This document shows positions 1 through 5,281 of a DNA stretch of 5,281 nt, one piece after another. The notes under the pieces are model-generated. The model did no database searches and had not been told where the DNA came from. It saw only the letters and a list, made by a program, of their open reading frames with translations. Each line of letters begins with the position of its first letter. Position 1 is the first letter of the stretch. This DNA comes from Candidatus Sulfotelmatobacter sp. Lineage in GTDB: Bacteria; Acidobacteriota; Terriglobia; Terriglobales; SbA1. A program made the position numbers and the translations under genes. The stretch spans positions 1 to 5,281 of the forward strand of contig JASLEQ010000799.1 of assembly GCA_030151135.1 (NCBI GenBank). Reading direction: 5' to 3'.

Positions 1-1656
1 TCTCGCTTTCAGGGAGTCCAGCTTCGCCGCGAGGTCCGTGGGAACAGTGACGCGCACTTCCTCCATCTTCCGTCCAAGAATCTCTTGTTGCCTGCCCAAC
101 TCCTCCTGCTGTTTGCCGAGTTCTTCCTGCTTCTTTCCGAGTTCTTGTTGTGGCGCCCAAAAAGATTTTGCGCGGTCGACAGTCGCCTGGTCGCGAATGA
201 CGTATGACTTTTCGTCCCGTTGGAACCAGATGAAGTCGCCCGGAATCTGCTTCTTCAGTCGTTCGACATGGTGGATATCCTGCGTCGATCCGGACATGGT
301 GTAGGAATCAGTTTTCCCTGTCGCGATGATGAACCGGTCCTCGTCGTCGTAGCCGTAGGAATAGCTGCTGCGTCCTACAATTTGGGCGACGGGGGCGACG
401 GGTTCTACCGGTTCCACCGCGGCATCGGTCGCGGCTGTGCTCTGGTTAGTAGCACTTGAGGCAATGCCAGCATCGTTTGCTGGAGTCGAACTTGCTGGCG
501 CCGATGGCACCACGGCTGGCGCCGCTTCTTGTGGCACTAACGCACTCGAGGATTGGGTTCGCGCATCCGCCGTGCGCACCGAGGCAGCGAGATAGACGAT
601 AGGAACTGCCAGTATCACGATTGCGGTAATCAATGATTTCTTGACGCTCATATTGCCGGCTCCTTTCCAAGCCAGAATCTTTTCGAGTCGTTGTTGCGCC
701 TGCCCTCCGTTGGCCATGGAGACGCCTTGCCACCAGACCCTTCCAGGGCTCATCTGCACGGCCTCGAAAAATCCGAGCAGGGTCTTAGCGTAGTCATTGC
801 GGTCGGCGCCGCTCGATAGCGCGGCTTCGTCGCTTGCCTGTTCCGCGAGCGCGGTGAGACGCCGGTCCAGCCACCAGGGAAGAGGACTGAACCAGAAGAA
901 CGCGCGGTGCACCAGGGAAACGTATTGCGCCAGCGAGTCGCGTCGAACCACGTGCGATACTTCGTGCGCAATGACCGCACGGAGGCGAGCCTCGTCCCAC
1001 TGGCGCCAGTCGGGCGGAAGCAGAATCGTTGGGTTGAGCACTCCCACAGTGAGCGGAACGGATATCAGTTCCGTCTCGCCGAGCTGCGGCGCGGCATCAA
1101 TCGAGCATGCGCTGAAAGAAACAAGCTGTCTCAGCCGCAGGTCGCTGATGGATTGCGACGCTCGAACCAGTTTGTGCGAAAGCCAGTAGCCGATGATCAG
1201 CCGGGAGATCAGCACCAGCACTCCAGCCAAATAGAGGATCGTCGCAAGCAGCGGCCATGAGATTTGCCGTGTTGGACGATCTGCCGATGGCGTCTCAAGA
1301 GTAGGGTTCGCAAGCGAAGTCGTCGATCGAATGCCGTCATGATCTGCGGCGCTGGCACGACGGGAATCGACTTTCTGGATCGTGACATCGTGCGCAGGAC
1401 GCGCCGAATGCCCAGCGAAAACAGAATTCTGCAGGAAATCGGGCACCGTCACTGTGACGGCCGGCAACATCAGTCCCAGAAACGGCATTGCCACCGCGAC
1501 GGCCAAAACGCACTTCCAGACTGACAAGCGCAAAGAAGTTGATTTCACCCGAAATGCGGTAACTGCCGCTTCGGCGATCAACGCGATGATGATTGCGCGC
1601 AACGCTGACCAGAAAAGCAGGCTATTCAGTGCGGACGTATCAATTCGGTGGATCAT
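1..1656 (-). CDS. M56-family (BlaR1/MecR1-like) membrane zinc metalloprotease, partial at its C-terminus
   Basis: The frame stays open for 552 codons from ATG 1656-1654 to the window edge, so the stop lies outside. Hydrophobic segments sit at about residues 14-34, 44-68, 133-157 and 341-358. The zinc-protease motif HEVSH is at 231-235 and is followed by RRD, as in M56 enzymes. E272 in EQASDEAAL is the likely third ligand; the usual Cys of the ExACD motif is Ser275 here. Known M56 family role: a membrane sensor-protease that, on stimulation, leads to loss of its cognate BlaI/MecI repressor. After the fourth segment comes an Ala/Pro/Ser-rich linker (about 359-425), then a compact stretch (about 430-500, with GDFIWF and KSYVIRD), then four ELGKQQE-type heptads (505-532). 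No penicillin-binding sensor domain is visible, so the signal is unknown. The start overlaps the repressor stop by 4 bases, implying translational coupling; GGGTGA lies 6 bases upstream. The M56 assignment is firm, the physiological signal is not. Confidence 0.93.
   Translation of the reverse strand, partial: MIHRIDTSALNSLLFWSALRAIIIALIAEAAVTAFRVKSTSLRLSVWKCVLAVAVAMPFLGLMLPAVTVTVPDFLQNSVFAGHSARPAHDVTIQKVDSRRASAADHDGIRSTTSLANPTLETPSADRPTRQISWPLLATILYLAGVLVLISRLIIGYWLSHKLVRASQSISDLRLRQLVSFSACSIDAAPQLGETELISVPLTVGVLNPTILLPPDWRQWDEARLRAVIAHEVSHVVRRDSLAQYVSLVHRAFFWFSPLPWWLDRRLTALAEQASDEAALSSGADRNDYAKTLLGFFEAVQMSPGRVWWQGVSMANGGQAQQRLEKILAWKGAGNMSVKKSLITAIVILAVPIVYLAASVRTADARTQSSSALVPQEAAPAVVPSAPASSTPANDAGIASSATNQSTAATDAAVEPVEPVAPVAQIVGRSSYSYGYDDEDRFIIATGKTDSYTMSGSTQDIHHVERLKKQIPGDFIWFQRDEKSYVIRDQATVDRAKSFWAPQQELGKKQEELGKQQEELGRQQEILGRKMEEVRVTVPTDLAAKLDSLKAR
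61..144 (-). repeat. Four tandem 21-base repeats encoding ELGKQQE-like heptads
   Basis: Within the M56 gene, residues 505-532 read as four consecutive seven-residue units: ELGKKQE, ELGKQQE, ELGRQQE and ILGRKME. Leu or Ile is always at the second position, Gly at the third, and the rest is charged or Gln. The nucleotide units are similar but not identical (GAA/GAG, CTC/TTG and CAA/CAG are interchanged), so the array is old or under selection rather than freshly duplicated. The heptad period suggests a helical, possibly coiled-coil segment, although the invariant Gly is unusual for a coiled coil. This part would lie beyond the fourth membrane segment. Confidence 0.85.
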
Positions 1657-2090
1657 TTCCTTTCACCCTTCGTACCGTAAGTCTCAGCGCTCGTTCCGTC
1701 GGCGCTCTTCTCGCCCGCAAATTTCCGAGCCAAACGTTCTAATTGCTTGCGGTCTAGAACATCGTTGTCGACCATGCCGAGTACAAGCGCCTCGGCCGAC
1801 CCGCCGCAGAAACGATCGATGATGTTCTTCACTGCGCGCACCGCGACGTTCTGCCGCTTATCCGAGGGCTTGTAGATGAATGTCCTGCCGTCGATTTCGT
1901 GGATCAGAAATCCTTTTTCTTCGAGCCGGCGGAGGACGGTGCGGATGGTCGAGTCTTTCATGGGCCGGGTGGAGGCGAGCGCCTCGCGGCACGCTTCGGC
2001 CGTGGTTGAACCGTGGCTCCAGATGAAGTCCATGACGCTCTGCTCGACCTCTCCCAGATTCTTTAGACGTGGCTGCCTGGTGTTAGTCAT
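1653..2090 (-). CDS. blaI: BlaI/MecI-family winged-helix transcriptional repressor
   Basis: This is a 145-residue protein, close to the usual 120-140 of the family. The N-terminal half is a winged helix: LGEVEQSVMDFIW at 12-24 as the first helix, a recognition helix near 44-62 (MKDSTIRTVLRRLEEKGFL), and the wing EIDGRTFIYKP at 65-75. Residues about 80-125 form the expected dimerisation helices. The last 20 residues (GEKSADGTSAETYG and following) look disordered. Known family role: a cytoplasmic dimer binds TACA/TGTA dyads and represses until the partner M56 protease causes its inactivation. I chose the ATG at 2090 because the conserved N-terminus begins there; an in-frame ATG at 2150 would add 20 atypical residues read across the operator. 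No Shine-Dalgarno precedes the chosen ATG, and the predicted leader is very short. The stop overlaps the M56 start. The symbol is by family; beta-lactam resistance is not implied. Confidence 0.93.
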   Translation of the reverse strand: MTNTRQPRLKNLGEVEQSVMDFIWSHGSTTAEACREALASTRPMKDSTIRTVLRRLEEKGFLIHEIDGRTFIYKPSDKRQNVAVRAVKNIIDRFCGGSAEALVLGMVDNDVLDRKQLERLARKFAGEKSADGTSAETYGTKGERK

Positions 2091-2096
2091 TGTAGC

Positions 2097-2111
2097 GTTA
2101 CAATATGTAAC
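2097..2111. promoter_or_regulatory. BlaI-type operator, perfect 6-base dyad
   Basis: The sequence GTTACA-ATA-TGTAAC is an inverted repeat with perfect 6-base arms and a 3-base centre. It contains the TACA/TGTA half-sites typical of BlaI/MecI/CopY operators. It lies 6 bases upstream of the repressor start codon and covers the predicted -10 element, so bound repressor would block polymerase directly. Family knowledge makes autorepression of blaI-M56 the natural reading. No second copy with this spacing was found elsewhere in the window. Confidence 0.8.
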
Positions 2112-2132
2112 ACTGGAGCACAGGTTCGTCAA
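2104..2132 (-). promoter_or_regulatory. Predicted promoter of the blaI-M56 operon
   Basis: On the minus strand, TTGACG (2132-2127) is a 5-of-6 match to the -35 consensus. After 17 bases comes TACATA (2109-2104), a weak -10 inside the operator. The predicted transcript start is near 2097, leaving a leader of only about 7 bases before the ATG at 2090. The good -35, ideal spacing and operator overlap support it; the -10 alone would not. Confidence 0.5.
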
Positions 2133-2221
2133 GCGTAAACTTCGGCACAAAATTTCTGAGGACGCAAGAGGGTCGGATCAGCCGTGGAACGGCCTGCGGC
2201 TTCGTCTCGCTTCTGGGAGGC

Positions 2222-2446
2222 CTAGCTTGCCGACAATAGCGGAGCTCTAAAAGAAACGATCCGGAAGTAGCACTCGGCGTGGACCGCTGCGCCGATTTCA
2301 TTGATATTGCAATTCTCCAAAGTGACCGCCGTTCCGCAGATCGCGCACGGAACCGCTCGATGGGATGCAGCATGCGAACGCTTCTTGGCCAGATGTATTG
2401 GGATCTGATCGAAGTGCGTTCGTCGCTTCGGCAATTCGTTTTGCAT
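2222..2446 (-). CDS. Small putative zinc-binding protein (CxxC...HxxC), function unknown
   Basis: This is a 74-residue protein with a basic N-terminal third (PKRRTHF, then IHLAKKRSH) and a central cysteine motif: C34-AI-C37, 18 residues, then H56-AE-C59-Y. The pattern CxxCG...GxxxHxxC resembles half of a treble-clef, zinc-ribbon or LIM-like site, so one Zn(II) ion is the expected ligand. This is inferred from the spacing, not from a named family. There is no signal peptide and no membrane segment. The ATG at 2446 is chosen because GGGAGG (2458-2453) lies 6 bases upstream; the in-frame ATG at 2464 would place that ribosome site inside the coding region. The gene lies 131 bases upstream of the repressor on the same strand, but the repressor has its own predicted promoter, so a functional link is uncertain. 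A role as a nucleic-acid or protein-binding adaptor is a guess. Confidence 0.7.
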   Translation of the reverse strand: MQNELPKRRTHFDQIPIHLAKKRSHAASHRAVPCAICGTAVTLENCNINEIGAAVHAECYFRIVSFRAPLLSAS

Positions 2447-2452
2447 AAAGTA

Positions 2453-2458
2453 CCTCCC
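2453..2458 (-). promoter_or_regulatory. Ribosome binding site that fixes the start of the zinc-motif protein
   Basis: GGGAGG on the minus strand ends 6 bases before the ATG at 2446-2444. It decides between this start and the ATG at 2464. Confidence 0.75.
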
Positions 2459-2472
2459 ATCCAAGCTAGCAG

Positions 2473-2514
2473 CCTAAGGTCTTTACGGGTGAACTCCTTA
2501 GGGAGTTTGCCGTA
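2473..2514 (-). repeat. Compound stem-loop with a mutually exclusive alternative pairing, in the leader of the zinc-motif gene
   Basis: One fold pairs TACGG (2484-2488) with CCGTA (2510-2514) and AACTCC (2492-2497) with GGAGTT (2502-2507). This gives 11 base pairs with a small internal loop and a 4-base apical loop. A second perfect 7-base inverted repeat, CCTAAGG (2473-2479) with CCTTAGG (2496-2502), uses bases of the first stem, so the two folds exclude each other. The element lies 27-68 bases upstream of the minus-strand start at 2446 and about 150 bases upstream of the plus-strand gene. There is no adjacent T-tract on either strand, so it is not an intrinsic terminator. A leader-RNA role on the minus strand is inferred. 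Confidence 0.5.
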
Positions 2515-2586
2515 GAGCGCGTTACGCCCCGGTTCGCCTTGCCGTTTTTACTTGCAACTCATATCAGGAGGCTTTCACGATAAGGT

Positions 2587-2616
2587 TACGGATAACTACG
2601 GATTGATACGGTAACC
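2587..2616 (+). repeat. Three 10-base direct repeats beginning TACGG
   Basis: TACGGATAAC, TACGGATTGA and TACGGTAACC follow each other directly with a period of exactly 10 bases, about one helical turn. The array is also flanked by an inverted pair, GGTTAC (2584-2589) and GTAACC (2611-2616). It overlaps the predicted -35 of the downstream gene, the usual position for an activator or repressor that binds one DNA face. The cognate regulator is unknown. Confidence 0.55.
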
Positions 2617-2632
2617 ATACTGTTGCTTTACT
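2603..2632 (+). promoter_or_regulatory. Predicted promoter of the 98-residue protein gene
   Basis: TTGATA (2603-2608) matches the -35 consensus at 5 of 6 positions, and TTTACT (2627-2632) matches the -10 at 4 of 6, with 18 bases between. Transcription would start near 2639, giving a leader of about 28 bases. The TACGG repeats run into the -35. Confidence 0.45.
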
Positions 2633-2653
2633 TTAAGGGACAATTGCCGTCCC

Positions 2654-2659
2654 AGGAGG
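2654..2659 (+). promoter_or_regulatory. Strong ribosome binding site of the 98-residue protein gene
   Basis: AGGAGG, a perfect Shine-Dalgarno core, ends 7 bases before the ATG at 2667. It is the strongest translation signal in the window and supports the gene as real and well expressed. Confidence 0.8.
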
Positions 2660-2666
2660 TTCGTGA

Positions 2667-2963
2667 ATGAGCGTAAAGCGCTCGACTCCGCCCATGAACT
2701 TCAGGACAGTATCGATCCCGGAAGTTCCGCAAGGGCGCAATGGAAAACACAAATTGATCGTTACCCGCATCCTCTCCGACCTTGACCAGGTGACCAGCGG
2801 AATGGCGCTTAAGGTTCCGTTGTCCGAACTGGATGATTCAAAGGAAAAGGTCCGCTCAGCTCTGAACCGCGCCACGCGCAAGGCGGGTCGCACCGTCGCT
2901 ACGGCCAGCGATGCGGATTTCCTGTACATTTGGAACGAGCCATCGGACGGGCATCGAAAATAG
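2667..2963 (+). CDS. Small basic conserved-type protein of unknown function
   Basis: This is a 98-residue soluble protein with no signal peptide or membrane segment. I do not recognise a named family. Visible parts are a Pro-rich N-terminus (1-23), a basic turn GRNGKHK at 23-29 leading into the helical-looking stretch IVTRILSDLDQVTSGMALKVPL (31-52), a charged helix ELDDSKEKVRSALNRATRKAGR at 54-75, and a C-terminal strand ATASDADFLYIWNE at 78-91. The cluster RSALNRATRKAGR has the look of a nucleic-acid-binding helix, but this is inference. The start is fixed by the AGGAGG site 7 bases upstream. It is the only plus-strand gene here, divergent from the zinc-motif gene and ending 18 bases from the convergent vanZ-like gene. 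Upstream phased repeats suggest dedicated regulation. Confidence 0.8.
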   Translation: MSVKRSTPPMNFRTVSIPEVPQGRNGKHKLIVTRILSDLDQVTSGMALKVPLSELDDSKEKVRSALNRATRKAGRTVATASDADFLYIWNEPSDGHRK

Positions 2964-2981
2964 TGCGGGACTCGGCGGCCC

Positions 2982-3524
2982 TCAGTATCGCTGCTGGAAG
3001 AAGAAGATCAGAAGCTGTGCGGCGATACCGGCGCACGTGTCGAGAATAACGTCTTTGTACGTTCCCGTGCGGCTGGGAAGGTAGCTCTGGTGCCACTCGT
3101 CAAGCGTTGCCACGAATGCCGTTCCCAGCACGGCGATGGTGGTCCATCGCAGCATCCACCTCGTGCCGTCCTTCGACGGAAGCGACGCCCGCCAGGCCCG
3201 GTAGAACAAAATGCTGAGAAGTCCGTAGCCGAAAACATGGCCACACTTGCGAAGCAGATGGTGCCAGGGCTGGAATGTCACCCAGTCCACCCCAAACAGA
3301 AAGTGGGCGATGGGGAATAAAATTCGGCTGGTCCCTTCGGAAGACAGGTAGGTCGTTGATTCGATCGCAATGACGATGAGCCAGAGGATCAGCGCGATCC
3401 ATGCTTTCAGGACATCGTTGCGTTTCTTGTGCGGACTTTCGATCACGATTCGGTCGACAGCAACGTTCGGGTTCTGCTTCTGTGTGTCAGTTTGCATGTT
3501 TTGGTAAAAAGACGGGGGTCGCAA
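2982..3524 (-). CDS. VanZ-family integral membrane protein
   Basis: This is a 180-residue protein counted from a TTG start. Membrane segments are likely at about 41-60, 95-109, 128-141 and 159-176. The VanZ-type signature is clear: RKCGHVFGYG at 92-101 (usually DKxxHxxxY), DEWHQ at 142-146, RTGTYKD at 152-158, and an Asp in the last helix (D162). VanZ of Enterococcus gives low-level teicoplanin resistance by an unresolved mechanism; most family members are of unknown function, so no resistance is claimed. The TTG start at 3524 is chosen because GGTGA lies 7 bases upstream. An in-frame ATG at 3497 (171 residues) has no ribosome site but remains possible. The gene follows guaB by 41 bases with no terminator between, so cotranscription is likely. 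It converges with the plus-strand gene, with 18 bases between stops. Confidence 0.85.
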   Translation of the reverse strand: MRPPSFYQNMQTDTQKQNPNVAVDRIVIESPHKKRNDVLKAWIALILWLIVIAIESTTYLSSEGTSRILFPIAHFLFGVDWVTFQPWHHLLRKCGHVFGYGLLSILFYRAWRASLPSKDGTRWMLRWTTIAVLGTAFVATLDEWHQSYLPSRTGTYKDVILDTCAGIAAQLLIFFFQQRY

Positions 3525-3565
3525 AAACCAATCACCGTGAAAAGCGCCGGGACATGCAGCCCGAT

Positions 3566-5142
<1,577 letters not shown>

Positions 5143-5179
5143 ATGATGGCGCAGCGACCCAGCAGTTTCACGGAAGAAG

Positions 5180-5204
5180 AAAAAAGGCCGTCTCCTCGAC
5201 GGCC
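5180..5204 (-). terminator. Rho-independent terminator of the gene upstream of guaB
   Basis: On the minus strand, GGCCGTC and GACGGCC form a perfect 7-base GC-rich stem with a 5-base loop (5204-5186), followed directly by six T (5185-5180). It begins about 20 bases after the TAA of the partial gene at the right edge. There is no T-tract on the plus strand, so it acts in one direction and insulates guaB from upstream transcription. Confidence 0.88.
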
Positions 5205-5223
5205 CGTCCGTTCTGCGTCCAAT

Positions 5224-5281
5224 TTAGGGGATGACGTGAAACGATACGTTGCTTGAAAGCGTGCCGCTGGGAGTTGTGATG
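5224..5281 (-). CDS. C-terminal end of a protein, possibly with an IPT/TIG-like domain (partial)
   Basis: Only the last 18 codons are in the window; they read ITTPSGTLSSNVSFHVIP and then TAA at 5226-5224. The Thr/Ser/Gly/Val pattern TTPSGT...S...F.V resembles the last strands of IPT/TIG or related Ig-like beta-sandwich domains of secreted proteins, common in acidobacterial surface proteins. That resemblance is from pattern memory and rests on few residues. The strongest support that this frame is a real gene end is the intrinsic terminator starting 20 bases after the stop on the same strand. Confidence 0.5.
   Translation of the reverse strand, partial: ITTPSGTLSSNVSFHVIP

Noticed and set aside
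446..733. A 95-codon minus-strand open frame inside the M56 gene in another frame
   Set aside because: It overlaps the fourth membrane segment and linker of the M56 protein, whose frame is continuous with HEVSH and the heptads.
1..1656. Beta-lactam resistance function for the repressor-protease pair
   Set aside because: No beta-lactamase and no penicillin-binding sensor domain are visible; the family pairing alone does not show the signal.
1382..1822. A 146-codon plus-strand open frame across the blaI/M56 junction
   Set aside because: It is antisense to two firmly identified genes; its composition is Arg/Ser-rich with no motif.
2181..2193. Hairpin GCCGT-GGA-ACGGC between the zinc-motif gene and blaI
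   Set aside because: The stem is only 5 bases with a 3-base loop and no T-tract on either strand, so it cannot be called a terminator.
2473..2560. A c-di-GMP-I (GEMM) riboswitch on the minus strand
   Set aside because: GGCAAA and a GTAAAGACC-like stretch flank a hairpin, but the apical loop is CTAA rather than GAAA, the linker is longer than in the family, and the second conserved stem is not evident. Kept only as a point to test.
2566..2571. A perfect AGGAGG on the plus strand in the intergenic region
   Set aside because: Eight bases later there is ATA, not a start codon, and no open frame follows; the real start uses the AGGAGG at 2654.
2097..2616. The GGTTAC/GTAACC pair at 2584-2616 as a second BlaI operator
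   Set aside because: The arms are separated by 21 bases and lack the TACA/TGTA half-sites with a 2-3 base centre needed for this family.

Overview
The window most likely comes from an acidobacterium (Acidobacteriota, Terriglobia-like). This is inferred from three things: a BlaI-type repressor paired with an M56 protease that carries ELGKQQE heptads, two small proteins of a style I associate with that phylum, and an IPT/TIG-like C-terminus. The composition is moderately GC-rich. No database comparison was possible.

Layout from left to right. Positions 1-1656 hold most of an M56 (BlaR1-like) membrane metalloprotease gene on the minus strand, cut by the left edge. It overlaps by 4 bases (ATGA) the blaI-like repressor gene at 1653-2090. 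A palindromic BlaI-type operator lies within the predicted repressor promoter, 6 bases before its start codon, so the pair looks like an autorepressed two-gene operon. Next comes a 74-residue putative zinc-binding protein (2222-2446, minus). A 220-base divergent intergenic region follows, with a strong compound hairpin and three TACGG repeats spaced exactly 10 bases apart. It separates the zinc protein from a 98-residue basic protein of unknown function (2667-2963, plus). That gene converges on a VanZ-family membrane protein gene (2982-3524, minus), which lies 41 bases behind guaB, the IMP dehydrogenase gene (3566-5074, minus). guaB has its own predicted promoter. Upstream of it is a clear intrinsic terminator, which closes a gene of which only the last 18 codons are visible (5224-5281, minus).

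Functionally, guaB is purine housekeeping (first committed step of GMP synthesis) and may be cotranscribed with vanZ. The blaI-M56 pair is a proteolysis-triggered derepression module: the membrane protease is expected to inactivate the repressor when it senses a signal. The visible protease has no penicillin-binding sensor domain. It ends instead in a conserved-looking globular stretch followed by charged heptads, so beta-lactam sensing is not supported. No beta-lactamase is visible.

No complete new defence or mobile system was found. The least explained parts are the divergent regulatory region at 2447-2666, the two small proteins beside it, the C-terminal region of the M56 protein, and a Ser/Asp-rich insertion in the catalytic flap of IMP dehydrogenase.
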